A stretch of 43,611 nt of DNA. It comes from Candidatus Uhrbacteria bacterium (lineage in GTDB: Bacteria; Patescibacteriota; Patescibacteriia; UBA9934; UBA11717). This document shows positions 15,615 to 23,845 of this stretch, piece after piece (position 1 is the first letter of the stretch; every line of letters begins with the position of its first letter). The stretch lies in the NCBI GenBank assembly GCA_003509895.1, contig DOMJ01000003.1, positions 351 to 43,961 of the forward strand, given 5' to 3'. Both the position numbers and the translations under genes were made by a program. The notes under the pieces are model-generated. The model saw nothing but the letters and a program-made list of their open reading frames with translations, did not search any database and was not told the origin of the DNA.

Positions 15615-16310
15615 TTAATCTATTCCGAGCAGTTGAAAGAGAGTGGACTTCTCCTTGCGAGAAAGAGGTCGAGCTTGGCCTTGCTTTAAGTGACCAAGCT
15701 TAATGTTCATCACACGCGTTCTTTTGAGCGTGGTCACCTCGTTTCCAAGAGCCTCAACCATTTTGCGAATCTGTCGGTTGCGTCCCTCGGTAATAATAAT
15801 CTTGAAGGCGTTTTTATTTTGTCGCTCCACGCTTGCGGTGCGTGTTGGTCGTCCTTCTACCGTCACGCCCTCGGCCATTTTTTCTAAAAAGCTCTTGGTC
15901 ATGGGGCGACGTACATGGACGAGATATTCTTTTTCGTGACCACCAACGGGTTTGAGAATTTTATTGACGATATCGCCATTGTTGGTAACAAGTAATAGAC
16001 CGGACGAATCCTTGTCCAACCGTCCAACTGCAAAAACATGCTCATGGAGCCCAAGCGATCGAGGAAGATTTTGTGCAACGTCTGTTGCGTGAGTCACTTC
16101 CACACCGCGAGGTTTGTGATACGCCAGGTATATTTCATCGGTTTCTGGATTTACAGGGAGGCCGTTGGTAAAAACAACATCTTCCTCGCCTACGTCGTCT
16201 CCCAGAACGGCAACACGATCGTTAATACGAACGTCGCCGGCTTGGATGAGTCGGTCGGCCTCGCGTCTGGAACAAACGCCATGATTTGCCAAGTACTTAT
16301 TGATTCGCAT
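15615..16310 (-). CDS. RsuA/RluB/RluF-family pseudouridine synthase
   Basis: The 231-residue protein opens with an S4 RNA-binding domain (M-R-I-N-K-Y-L-A-N-H-G-V-C-S-R-R-E-A-D). The catalytic domain follows with G-R-L-D-K-D-S-S-G-L-L-L-V-T-N-N-G, whose Asp is the nucleophile. Near the end is E-G-R-N-R-Q-I-R-K-M. This family converts specific uridines in 16S or 23S rRNA to pseudouridine. The K-Q-G-Q-A-R-P-L-S tail does not settle which of RsuA, RluB, RluE or RluF is meant, so no symbol is given. The transcript should be leaderless from the promoter 9 nt upstream. Confidence 0.92.
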   Translation of the reverse strand: MRINKYLANHGVCSRREADRLIQAGDVRINDRVAVLGDDVGEEDVVFTNGLPVNPETDEIYLAYHKPRGVEVTHATDVAQNLPRSLGLHEHVFAVGRLDKDSSGLLLVTNNGDIVNKILKPVGGHEKEYLVHVRRPMTKSFLEKMAEGVTVEGRPTRTASVERQNKNAFKIIITEGRNRQIRKMVEALGNEVTTLKRTRVMNIKLGHLKQGQARPLSRKEKSTLFQLLGID

Positions 16311-16318
16311 AAGGGAGG

Positions 16319-16347
16319 AGCCTACCTGATAAGGGCTGATTTGTCAA
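16319..16347 (-). promoter_or_regulatory. Promoter of the pseudouridine synthase, leaderless
   Basis: On the minus strand TTGACA, a 17-nt spacer and TAGGCT lie 8 nt before the ATG. Confidence 0.8.
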
Positions 16348-16380
16348 TCATAGCACGTCAGAGCTCCTTTTGGTTGCTCG

Positions 16381-16389
16381 TGTTATACT
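16381..16389 (+). promoter_or_regulatory. Extended -10 promoter of the kinase gene, leaderless
   Basis: TG-T-TATACT (-10 at 16384-16389) is followed 6 nt later by the ATG at 16396. It shares an 85-nt divergent intergenic region with the minus-strand promoter. Confidence 0.75.
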
Positions 16390-16395
16390 TTGCCA

Positions 16396-17313
16396 ATGAA
16401 CTATCTCTTGGGAATAGACATTGGGGGAACAAAATATCATGTTCGTGCCAAAAGAGAGCAAGGGCGCGACATAGATCTTGTGGTTGATTCAAAGGGACAT
16501 TTACATCAACTCGGATCAAAAGGCATGGTGAAGCAAATAGGTGTGTGCGTAAAACAACTGCAAAAAAAGATGCAAACGCGATTGGCTCCCGCGGGCATTG
16601 CTCTTGGGCTTGCCGGATTAGATTCGCCAAAACAGGCTCGTGAGGTGCAACGGGCATTGTTGGCCTGCTCCTGGTGGAATGGAGTAGATCCTGCTCGTCG
16701 GTTTCTTGTAAGCGATGTTCAGATTGGATTACGAGCAGGTACGGATCAGAAGGCGGCGATCGCGATTATTTCCGGAACAGGGTCCAACGGATATGGTATT
16801 GACCACGATGGACATGAAGCGTGGGTGTCCGGTCGAGGAGAAGTTCTGGCAGATCAAGGAAGTGGATACGCGATTGGCGTGGCGTGTCTCAAAGCCGTTT
16901 GCAAGGCTGAGGATGGTAGAGGCCCTGCGACAAAATTACGGCCACTCGTTTTTCATACGCTTCGTGTCCAATCGTCGGGAGGGATACTTAACCGCATAGC
17001 TCTCTCTGATTTTGGAAAGAAGCAGATTGCCGATCTGGGAATACTGGTTATGGAGGCCGCGATAGGGGGAGACAGGGTGGCTCGTGAAATTCTTGAGGAA
17101 GCAGCGGAAGAGCTCGCGCTTATGGCCACAACACTTCATAGACGGCTCCATTTTGGCAGAGAGAAGGTAGACGTGGTGATGATTGGCGGATGTATCAATA
17201 AAAACGAGGAGGTGAGGCGGCTTTTTTTGAGAAAGTTGCGAAAAGAATCGTGGGCAAACCCGGTTCCCTTAGCAGATGACCCGGTGGCGGGCGCTATCAA
17301 AATGCTTCAGTAG
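16396..17313 (+). CDS. BadF/BadG/NAGK-type ASKHA-fold kinase (probable N-acetylglucosamine kinase)
   Basis: The 305-residue protein begins with phosphate-1 loop L-G-I-D-I-G-G-T-K. It then has the A-L-G-L-A-G-L-D-S segment, V-S-D-V-Q, I-I-S-G-T-G-S-N-G (phosphate 2) with G-R-G-E, and M-I-G-G-C-I-N-K-N (adenosine motif). This matches the BadF/BadG/BcrA/BcrD ATPase family, which contains N-acetylglucosamine kinase. Phosphorylation of an amino sugar is the likeliest job, but the sugar specificity is inferred. An in-frame TTG 2 codons upstream is rejected because it overlaps the -10 box. Confidence 0.82.
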   Translation: MNYLLGIDIGGTKYHVRAKREQGRDIDLVVDSKGHLHQLGSKGMVKQIGVCVKQLQKKMQTRLAPAGIALGLAGLDSPKQAREVQRALLACSWWNGVDPARRFLVSDVQIGLRAGTDQKAAIAIISGTGSNGYGIDHDGHEAWVSGRGEVLADQGSGYAIGVACLKAVCKAEDGRGPATKLRPLVFHTLRVQSSGGILNRIALSDFGKKQIADLGILVMEAAIGGDRVAREILEEAAEELALMATTLHRRLHFGREKVDVVMIGGCINKNEEVRRLFLRKLRKESWANPVPLADDPVAGAIKMLQ

Positions 17314-17385
17314 ATGAGGCTGGCACATGTTGGTCTTTGCGTCACTGTGGAAAATCGGATAAGGTACTGTTATTAACACCTGATT

Positions 17386-18909
17386 ATGCGTATGAAACCA
17401 ACCGTAGTACAAGGAGATATTATCAACATAAAGGCGGACGTGCTGATTGTTGGACATCTTGAGGATGGAGGCAAGCGTCTAGGGGGAGCGTTAGAGGCGG
17501 TGGATGCGGTGCTTGGAGGAGAGATTGCATCGGCCATTGCAAGTAAAGAAACGGAGGGAAAATGGAAGACCGTTTTGACGGTTCGGACCAATGGTCGCAT
17601 GCAGGTGAACCATGTGGTTGTTGTTGGATTGGGAACAAAAAAGACCCTCACAGCGGAGCGTGTTCGTCAGGCGGCGGGGCTGGGTTTTAAGGTGGCAAAA
17701 AGTCTACGCGCAACATCTGTGGCAACCGTTTTAATGGGTGCAGGGAGAGGAGAACAAGATCCGCACTCTATCGCACAGGCGATTTCAGAAGCGTTTTTGC
17801 TCACCAACTATCAGTTTGACACGTGGAAAAAGAAGGACGAAGCCTCACCAAACCCGCTTATTAAAAAAGCGACCATTGTGGAATTGGTGTCGACCAAGTG
17901 TAAGTCGGCACTTGCCGGATGTGAGGATGGAACACTGTTTGCAGAGGCAACCATCGTTGCTCGAGATCTGGTAAATGAGGCACCGTCTCACATGTCCCCG
18001 GCGGAATTAAAGCGATCTGCAGAACAGATAGCAAAAAAATCAACGAATGTTTCCCTCAAGGTACTAGATCGTGTTGCAGCAAAAAAGAGGGGAATGAACG
18101 CATTTTTGGCTGTGGCTGCCGGTTCTACAACGGAGCCCTATTTTTTGCACCTTACCTATACACCACCAAAGCCTTCCAAAAAGTCGATCGTTCTTGTTGG
18201 GAAGGGCATTACGTTTGACTCAGGTGGTCTGTCTCTCAAACCGGCTGACGGTATGATGACCATGAAGTGCGACATGGCGGGAGCGGCCACGGGGCTCGGG
18301 GTTTTTTCGGCGCTACAGGCTTTACAGCCAAACATGACGGTTCATGGATTGATCGCTACCTGTGAAAACATGCCATCGGGTTCCGCGTATCGACCGGGGG
18401 ACGTTGTGCGCGCGATGAACGGAACAACCATAGAAGTGTTGAATACGGATGCGGAGGGTCGTGTAACCCTTGCGGATGCTCTCTCCTATGCAACAGAACT
18501 GCAACCAAATGCGATTATAGATATTGCGACATTAACGGGAGCCTGTGTGGTGGCATTGGGAGAAGAAATCGTGGGTGTGATGACGGACAATGACAAACTT
18601 GCCGAACGAACGTTGGAGGCGGCCTATGTAACGGGCGAAGCGTTTTGGGAGCTTCCTTTATATCCCGGGTACGATTGCTTGATTGAAAGTAAAGTGGCAG
18701 ACGTGCAAAATATTGGGATCAACAGGTGGGGAGGGGCGTTGACGGCCGGTCTCTTTCTGAAGAAATTTGTAGACGCAACTATTCCTTGGATGCACTTAGA
18801 CATTGCCGGTCCTGCGTTTGCCGAACGAGAGTACCTTTCTTATGTTCCCTATGGTGGAACGGGGGCAGGTGTTCGCACCTTGTTACAACTCCTCAAGGAT
18901 TATAAATAG
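17386..18909 (+). CDS. pepA: Leucyl aminopeptidase (M17 family)
   Basis: The 507-residue protein has the M17 layout: an N-terminal macro-like domain (about 1-160) and a C-terminal catalytic domain. The catalytic domain carries K-G-I-T-F-D-S-G-G-L-S-L-K-P, M-K-C-D-M-A-G-A and the signature N-T-D-A-E-G-R-V-T-L-A-D. The Lys, three Asp and Glu of these blocks bind two metal ions, and the Arg supports catalysis. It removes N-terminal residues from peptides in the cytoplasm, useful in a cell living on imported peptides or recycled protein. A second ATG two codons in (17392) is possible. An extended -10-like TGTTATTAA lies upstream. Confidence 0.96.
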   Translation: MRMKPTVVQGDIINIKADVLIVGHLEDGGKRLGGALEAVDAVLGGEIASAIASKETEGKWKTVLTVRTNGRMQVNHVVVVGLGTKKTLTAERVRQAAGLGFKVAKSLRATSVATVLMGAGRGEQDPHSIAQAISEAFLLTNYQFDTWKKKDEASPNPLIKKATIVELVSTKCKSALAGCEDGTLFAEATIVARDLVNEAPSHMSPAELKRSAEQIAKKSTNVSLKVLDRVAAKKRGMNAFLAVAAGSTTEPYFLHLTYTPPKPSKKSIVLVGKGITFDSGGLSLKPADGMMTMKCDMAGAATGLGVFSALQALQPNMTVHGLIATCENMPSGSAYRPGDVVRAMNGTTIEVLNTDAEGRVTLADALSYATELQPNAIIDIATLTGACVVALGEEIVGVMTDNDKLAERTLEAAYVTGEAFWELPLYPGYDCLIESKVADVQNIGINRWGGALTAGLFLKKFVDATIPWMHLDIAGPAFAEREYLSYVPYGGTGAGVRTLLQLLKDYK

Positions 18910-18917
18910 GATGATAG

Positions 18918-18948
18918 AAAAAACACTCTCAAACGAGAGTGTTTTTTT
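18918..18948. terminator. Bidirectional terminator between pepA and peroxiredoxin
   Basis: AAAAAACACTCTC-AAAC-GAGAGTGTTTTTTT gives a 13-bp stem with T runs on both strands. Confidence 0.9.
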
Positions 18949-18969
18949 AGGCGACCCGTCCTGTTTCAA

Positions 18970-19530
18970 TTAGGCCTTACCAAGTGTCGTACCACCGGCG
19001 TGCCAATTCACAGGGCACAGCTCACCGGTTTGCAACGCGCTCAAAACACGCAAGGTTTCCTCTATGCTGCGACCAACATTGTTGCTGTGGATACCGGCGT
19101 ATTGCAAGATTCCTTCGGGATCTATAATAAACGTTCCGCGAAGAGCGATTCCTTCTTCCTCAATAAGCACGCCATAAGCCTCGGATACCTCATGGGTCAT
19201 GTCGCTTAATAGAGGCGTTTTCAGCTCACCTAAATCTTTGAGCCAGGCCTTATGTGAATGTACGGAATCCGTAGAACAGCCGTACACAACGGTATTGAGT
19301 GCCTCAAACGCTGCATGATTGTCGGAAAATCCGGTAATCTCCGTTGGACAAATAAACGTAAAATCGAGGGGATAAAAAAACAAAACGGTCCATGTTTTAC
19401 TCTTTCCTCCGGTCTTGATCTTGGTAAACTCACCAGTTCCAAATACCGCGTTGAGGGTGAATTCCGGTGCAGGCTCACCAACTTTTGCCGGCTCGTAGAA
19501 GTACATATCTTGGTCCATTTCTTCTTCCAT
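18970..19530 (-). CDS. Typical 2-Cys peroxiredoxin (AhpC/Prx1)
   Basis: The 186-residue protein shows D-F-T-F-I-C-P-T-E with the peroxidatic Cys61, and G-E-L-C-P-V-N-W with the resolving Cys172 near the end. The conserved Arg of the family is in A-L-R-G-T-F-I-I-D. It reduces hydrogen peroxide and organic peroxides, using a thioredoxin-like reductant in the cytoplasm. Length is as expected. ATG codons at residues 1 and 5 are both possible starts. The minus-strand upstream region has TTGATA and a TGC-TATCCT element within 60 nt of the start. Confidence 0.95.
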   Translation of the reverse strand: MEEEMDQDMYFYEPAKVGEPAPEFTLNAVFGTGEFTKIKTGGKSKTWTVLFFYPLDFTFICPTEITGFSDNHAAFEALNTVVYGCSTDSVHSHKAWLKDLGELKTPLLSDMTHEVSEAYGVLIEEEGIALRGTFIIDPEGILQYAGIHSNNVGRSIEETLRVLSALQTGELCPVNWHAGGTTLGKA

Positions 19531-19594
19531 AGTTGCATGATAAGGGTTTTTTAGGATAGCATAGCCACTATCAACACTATATTACTCTATTTGT

Positions 19595-20842
19595 ATGAAC
19601 CGATTCAAGTTACTGGGGGCAGGATTTCTAAGCCTTGTCTTGTTAGGAGCCGGTTGTGGATCCTCCTCCGTTACGGGAACCGTTCCTATTGTGGATAAGA
19701 ATCCAGGCGCAGAAGTGAACGCTGGAGGATTTTATGAAGAAGTGCAGACTGTAAAGGGAGTGAAAACGATTGTACGACCAACAGATATTCATCCAAGCGG
19801 TCAGTTAGAGGAGACATTCCCTCTATTAGACAATCCAACATTTGTAACGATCGATGAAGCGGAGGCGCAGACAACTCTGTTTGATCAGTTACCGGGATTT
19901 GCGGTAGAGACATCCGAGGGCCCTCGTTTTTATTCTTCGCAGGTGCTTGCATGGCATAACATTGTCCATGATTCCATAGACGGTCAGGATGTGGTGATTA
20001 CCTACAGCCCACTTACAGGGACGGGCGGGGTGTTTGCACGTGAGGGAGGCGAGACCTTTGAATTTAGTGGCCTTGTTTGGAATAATGACGCGCTGTTTGT
20101 GGATGCCAAAACAAATTCTTTGTGGAGCGCCCTCCTAGGGAAAGCCATTTATGGAAAACGAGCCGGAGAGATTTTGGTACCGGTACCGTTTGATGTTGTG
20201 ATGTGGGAACAATGGAAAGCTGCGCATCCGGACGGAAGTGTTTTGTCTGCCAAAACGGGATTTGAACGCCGTTACGATTTGAGCCCATACGGTTCTTATT
20301 TGCAAACACGCTCCATTTTCTTTGGGCTTTCTTCGTCATTTATTCCGGCTCTTGAACCAAAAGCTGTGGTGAATGGTGTGGTCATAGATGGAATGGCAAA
20401 GGCCTATCAGGAAGGTCCCATTGTACAGGCGACACATCGTGTGCTCAATGATCATATTGGAGAACACGCGGTTGTGGCCTGGGCCGACGCGCAGAACGTG
20501 ATTCGTGTGCATGAGCGCACGGAGGAAGTGGAGTTTGATAAAATTTCCCAGACACAGCTTATTGATACGGATGGACGCGCGTGGACGTTGGCAGCCAATG
20601 GGGATCTTGTAAATGGCAATCAAACGTTTGCATCACTCTCGCCTACAAGTACGTTCTGGTTTGCTTGGAGTGCAACGTATCCCAATACAGACCTGTATGC
20701 TTTCGTGATTGGAAAAGGTCTTGTGAATGGGCCGTATGAGTTAGGTGAGGGAGAGGGCGTTGAGTTGGAGGAAAATAACACAAAAATTGAGGTGAGTGAT
20801 ACACCATCCATCACACCGATTATTGAAGAAGTGGTCCAGTAA
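19595..20842 (+). CDS. DUF3179 lipoprotein
   Basis: The 415-residue protein has a lipoprotein signal (L-V-L-L-G-A-G-C, lipidated Cys21) and one large DUF3179 domain: R-F-Y-S-S-Q-V-L-A-W-H-N-I-V, then V-I-T-Y-S-P-L-T-G-T-G and L-V-W-N-N-D-A-L-F-V-D are its hallmarks. DUF3179 proteins are found in archaea and CPR bacteria and have no assigned reaction. The family's usual Cys in the C-P-L-T block is replaced by Ser here (S-P-L-T). The last about 40 residues are acidic and probably disordered. Its TAA overlaps the rsmI ATG by 1 nt. Confidence 0.85.
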   Translation: MNRFKLLGAGFLSLVLLGAGCGSSSVTGTVPIVDKNPGAEVNAGGFYEEVQTVKGVKTIVRPTDIHPSGQLEETFPLLDNPTFVTIDEAEAQTTLFDQLPGFAVETSEGPRFYSSQVLAWHNIVHDSIDGQDVVITYSPLTGTGGVFAREGGETFEFSGLVWNNDALFVDAKTNSLWSALLGKAIYGKRAGEILVPVPFDVVMWEQWKAAHPDGSVLSAKTGFERRYDLSPYGSYLQTRSIFFGLSSSFIPALEPKAVVNGVVIDGMAKAYQEGPIVQATHRVLNDHIGEHAVVAWADAQNVIRVHERTEEVEFDKISQTQLIDTDGRAWTLAANGDLVNGNQTFASLSPTSTFWFAWSATYPNTDLYAFVIGKGLVNGPYELGEGEGVELEENNTKIEVSDTPSITPIIEEVVQ

Positions 20843-21510
20843 TGAAGGCAACACTGTATATGGTGGCAACGCCGATCGGGAACATGCAGGATGTTTCCGA
20901 TCGGACACGGTCGACGCTCTCCGGCGCGGACATTGTGTTTGCGGAAGACACGCGTGTTGCGCAATCCCTGTTGCAGAAACTAGAGATCACAACACCTGTT
21001 GAGCGATACGATCATCATAGCCACGATCGACAGGTAACAACCGTTTTGGCCTATTTGCGAGAGGGGAAGCAGGTTGCCTATGTCTCCGATGCCGGAACCC
21101 CCGGCGTAGAGGATCCGGGCGGAAGGCTTGTTGCCGCGGTTGCTTCCCAGTTGCCAGAGGTTGTCATTTCTCCTATTCCGGGACCATCTGCCATTATGGC
21201 GGCGCTGTCTGTGAGCGGCTTTCCGGCGGACAAATTTGTGGTGATGGGTTTTGCTCCAAAGAAAAAAGGGCGACAGAGTTATTTTGATCGCCTTGCAGAG
21301 ACAGAGGGCACGGTTGTGTTGTATGAAGCCACACACCGGATAGAAAAAACGGTGGCGGAAATAGCAGCACGACAACCGGATCGCTCGATGTTTATTGCAC
21401 GGGAGATAACAAAAAAGTTTGAAACGCTGTTACGCGGTACGGCGAGCCAATTACAAGAACGTTTGTCCTCAGAAAATACAAAAGGAGAATTTATTGTCGT
21501 GGTATCATAG
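20842..21510 (+). CDS. rsmI: 16S rRNA (cytidine-1402-2'-O)-methyltransferase
   Basis: The 222-residue protein matches RsmI: L-Y-M-V-A-T-P-I-G-N-M-Q-D at the start, A-E-D-T-R-V, S-D-A-G-T-P-G-V-E-D-P-G, P-G-P-S-A-I-M-A-A-L and F-A-P-K-K-K-G-R. It methylates the ribose of C1402 in the 16S rRNA decoding centre with SAM, working with RsmH. It is somewhat shorter than E. coli RsmI (286), lacking the C-terminal extension. The start overlaps the upstream stop, and metG follows 7 nt later, so the lipoprotein, rsmI and metG are likely one transcript. Confidence 0.95.
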   Translation: MKATLYMVATPIGNMQDVSDRTRSTLSGADIVFAEDTRVAQSLLQKLEITTPVERYDHHSHDRQVTTVLAYLREGKQVAYVSDAGTPGVEDPGGRLVAAVASQLPEVVISPIPGPSAIMAALSVSGFPADKFVVMGFAPKKKGRQSYFDRLAETEGTVVLYEATHRIEKTVAEIAARQPDRSMFIAREITKKFETLLRGTASQLQERLSSENTKGEFIVVVS

Positions 21511-21517
21511 GGTTGCT

Positions 21518-23044
21518 ATGAAAACGTTTTACATCACAACGCCCATTTATTACGCCTCGGGAGACCCGCACATTGGACATGCGTATACAAATCTCATGGC
21601 CGACATTACGGCACGGTATCACCGGATGGGAGGACACCCGGTTTTGTTTTTAACCGGCACAGATGAACATGGAATGAAGGTGCAACAGAAGGCACAGGAG
21701 ACAGGGCAAACCCCTCAGGTGTTTGTGGATGAGATTGCGGCACGATTTAGGGAGTTGACGGATGTGTGGAATATTACAAATGACGATTTTATTCGCACAA
21801 CCGAAGATCGGCACAAGGAAACCGTTCGTGTATTTTGGCAGCGTGTGATGGACGCCGGGTATATCTATAAAAAAAAGTATGGAGGCCTCTATTGTGTTGG
21901 ATGTGAATCGTTCAAAACAGAAAAGGATCTGGTAGAGGGTAAATGCACAGATCACGATGCAGTGCCGGAACAGTTAGAAGAAGAGAACTACTTTTTTCAA
22001 TTATCGGCGTTTCAAAAGCCGCTAGAAGCGTTGTTTGATGCAGGCGAGGACTTTGTAACACCTGCGGATAAATGTAAGGAGATGCGTCAGATATTGGCGT
22101 CCGGTTTGGAAGATATTTCTGTTTCTCGTTCCACCGATAAGCTTCAGTGGGGGATTCCGGTTCCGGGAGATGAGAGTCAGGTGTTGTATGTGTGGTTTGA
22201 TGCCCTTGTGAATTATGTTTCCGCCATTGGTTTTGGGCGCACGGAGGATCACATGAAGGACATATGGCCGGCGGACATTCATTTTGTTGGAAAGGAAATT
22301 AATCGTTTTCACTCCCTGCTCTGGCCAGCTATGTTACTTGCGGCAGGACTTCAGCCACCCAAACAGATTGCCGTACATGGATGGATTACGGTGGATGGAA
22401 AAAAGATGAGTAAAACGATAGGAAACGTTTTGGACCCGTTTGATTTGGTGGAGCAGCGAGGTTTGGAGGCGGTGCGTTATTTTTTAGCACGCGAAATTCC
22501 ATTTTATCGAGACGGAGATTTTTCCTTCGCGCGTTTTGAGGATCGTTACAATAATGATCTGGCAAATGAACTCGGCAATCTCCTGCATCGTGCTGTGGCT
22601 ATGACCGATCGCTACGTGGCAAGCGTGGTTCCGGCAAAAGCTGAATATGAAGTCGCGACGCATTGGACAGCGTATCGTGCCTCAATGGAGGATTTGCGCT
22701 TTGACGATGCGCTTGCCGCCGTGTGGGAATTGGTACGAGAGTTGAACAAATATATAGACACAATGGAACCGTGGAAACTGGGTAAGCAAGAGGACAAAAC
22801 GCCGGTTTCCCAGGTTTTATATGTTTTATTGGAGTCGCTACGTCATCTCGGGTGGATGCTCATGCCTATTATGCCGGAAACATCTATGCGTCTTTTTGAG
22901 GCGGTGGGGACTTCCTTTGAGGAGCAAGCCAAGATCACCATGTCAGAGGCGGCAAAATGGGGAGGCTTAAAACCGGGATCTCTCGTGGTAAGCGGAGAAC
23001 CGTTATTTCCGCGTATGGAATCTGTTTTGGAATCAGCGTCCTAG
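21518..23044 (+). CDS. metG: Methionyl-tRNA synthetase
   Basis: The 508-residue class I synthetase has the HIGH-type motif D-P-H-I-G-H-A-Y. The zinc knuckle is C-V-G-C ... C-T-D-H (a C-C-C-H set, about residues 126-149), and K-M-S-K-T is the KMSKS loop (about 297-301). The anticodon-binding helical domain follows, and there is no C-terminal EMAP-like tRNA-binding domain. It charges tRNA-Met and initiator tRNA with methionine. The ATG at 21518 gives the canonical K-T-F-Y-I-T-T-P-I-Y-Y start; upstream in-frame codons lie inside rsmI. Confidence 0.97.
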   Translation: MKTFYITTPIYYASGDPHIGHAYTNLMADITARYHRMGGHPVLFLTGTDEHGMKVQQKAQETGQTPQVFVDEIAARFRELTDVWNITNDDFIRTTEDRHKETVRVFWQRVMDAGYIYKKKYGGLYCVGCESFKTEKDLVEGKCTDHDAVPEQLEEENYFFQLSAFQKPLEALFDAGEDFVTPADKCKEMRQILASGLEDISVSRSTDKLQWGIPVPGDESQVLYVWFDALVNYVSAIGFGRTEDHMKDIWPADIHFVGKEINRFHSLLWPAMLLAAGLQPPKQIAVHGWITVDGKKMSKTIGNVLDPFDLVEQRGLEAVRYFLAREIPFYRDGDFSFARFEDRYNNDLANELGNLLHRAVAMTDRYVASVVPAKAEYEVATHWTAYRASMEDLRFDDALAAVWELVRELNKYIDTMEPWKLGKQEDKTPVSQVLYVLLESLRHLGWMLMPIMPETSMRLFEAVGTSFEEQAKITMSEAAKWGGLKPGSLVVSGEPLFPRMESVLESAS

Positions 23045-23045
23045 C

Positions 23046-23573
23046 ATGGAAAATTTGTTAGACATTGGTGTCTTGGTGGCAGTAGGGGGATTTGCTCTCT
23101 ATGGGTTTGCGGTCGGATTTGTTCAAACGCTTACAAGCTTGGTGGGAATGATTTTTTCTATTTTGGTTGCTTCTCGCACCTACTTGCCGATTGCGGATTG
23201 GATCTTGCCGCCTGTACTGTCTGATCGGTTTGGCGTTCAACTGTTTGTCTTTTTTTTGATTTTGATTTTTATCACGAGTCTTGTAAATATTTTCGTACGA
23301 GTTATAGACAGAGTGTTTCATGTTGTTTCCATTATTCCGTTTACCAAGTCCCTGAATCGTGCACTCGGTTTTGTGCTTGGATTGATTTTGGGCGTGTTGG
23401 CCATAGGCGCGCTCTTATTTGTGTCTCTACAACTTCCGTCTCTACCGAGTGGACTCCAAGAATTCCTGGATCAATCTCGACTTATTGGGCCGCTCATCTT
23501 TCTTGCCGGTATCGTGTCGCTTCTGTTTCCGTCGGTTATAGATCAGGCAAAAGAATTTATCCCATCGTCTTAA
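23046..23573 (+). CDS. CvpA-family membrane protein
   Basis: The 175-residue protein has four hydrophobic helices and the CvpA pattern: an N-terminal L-D-I-G-V-L-V-A-V-G-G-F-A-L-Y-G-F segment, G-F-V-Q-T-L, then V-I-D-R-V and the L-N-R-A-L-G-F-V-L-G-L-I-L-G block that marks the family. CvpA proteins are needed for colicin V production and envelope homeostasis in E. coli; the activity is unknown. It starts 1 nt after the metG stop and ends at a terminator. Confidence 0.85.
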   Translation: MENLLDIGVLVAVGGFALYGFAVGFVQTLTSLVGMIFSILVASRTYLPIADWILPPVLSDRFGVQLFVFFLILIFITSLVNIFVRVIDRVFHVVSIIPFTKSLNRALGFVLGLILGVLAIGALLFVSLQLPSLPSGLQEFLDQSRLIGPLIFLAGIVSLLFPSVIDQAKEFIPSS

Positions 23574-23621
23574 CGCCGTTTCTGCAATAGAAGTGAGCAT
23601 CAGAGCCCTTACGTACGCGAG

Positions 23622-23648
23622 GCGCCATTCTGGTGCTTTTTCGCTTTT
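23622..23648 (+). terminator. Terminator after the CvpA-family gene
   Basis: GCGCCA-TTC-TGGTGC (one G-U pair) is followed by TTTTTCGCTTTTT. Confidence 0.8.
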
Positions 23649-23691
23649 TGGGAGCTTTGGCACGGTAAACAAGATAGATGTGGACAACTGG

Positions 23692-23719
23692 TTGACATAT
23701 CCTGCGGGTATGGTAAGCT
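23692..23719 (+). promoter_or_regulatory. Promoter of the tandem-junction small RNA
   Basis: TTGACA, a 16-nt spacer and TAAGCT place the start near 23726, exactly where the first helix begins. Confidence 0.7.
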
Positions 23720-23725
23720 TTTCTT

Positions 23726-23829
23726 GTTGAACAGCTGAAAGCTCCCGGCACTTAACCGGGGTTCAACGGAGCAGCTTACAGCACTCGGCAGTTAACCGAG
23801 GCTCATGGAACGCAAACGCGTTCTTTTTT
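23726..23829 (+). ncRNA. Small RNA of two tandem three-way junctions plus terminator
   Basis: Domain 1 (23726-23767) is GUUGAAC, hairpin AGCU-gaa-AGCU, hairpin CCCGG-cacuuaa-CCGGG, then GUUCAAC. It is a perfect three-way junction with no unpaired linker. Domain 2 (23769-23804) repeats the plan: GAGC, hairpin GCU-uac-AGC, hairpin CUCGG-caguuaa-CCGAG, then GCUC. The two copies are alike in sequence as well as shape, notably the CA(C/G)UUAA loops. GAACGC-AAAC-GCGUUC plus six T residues ends it. It has no ORF. I know of no riboswitch or ribozyme with this form; hammerhead core bases are absent. It could be a trans-acting RNA or a tandem aptamer controlling read-through into tatD. Confidence 0.75.
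23808..23829 (+). terminator. Terminator of the tandem-junction RNA
   Basis: GAACGC-AAAC-GCGTTC followed by TTTTTT, ending next to the tatD -10 box. Confidence 0.9.
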
Positions 23830-23837
23830 GTTATACT
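23829..23837 (+). promoter_or_regulatory. Extended -10 promoter of tatD, leaderless
   Basis: A TGT triplet starts in the last T of the terminator and TATACT (23832-23837) follows, 8 nt before the ATG at 23846. Confidence 0.7.
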
Positions 23838-23845
23838 ACCCATCT

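Noticed and set aside
23700..23780. Possible tRNA because of GGGGTTCAAC
   Set aside because: There is no acceptor stem, anticodon arm or complete T arm. The bases are explained by the three-way junction.
23726..23804. Hammerhead ribozyme, since it is a three-way junction
   Set aside because: The conserved CUGANGA and GAAA core and cleavage site are not present at the junction.
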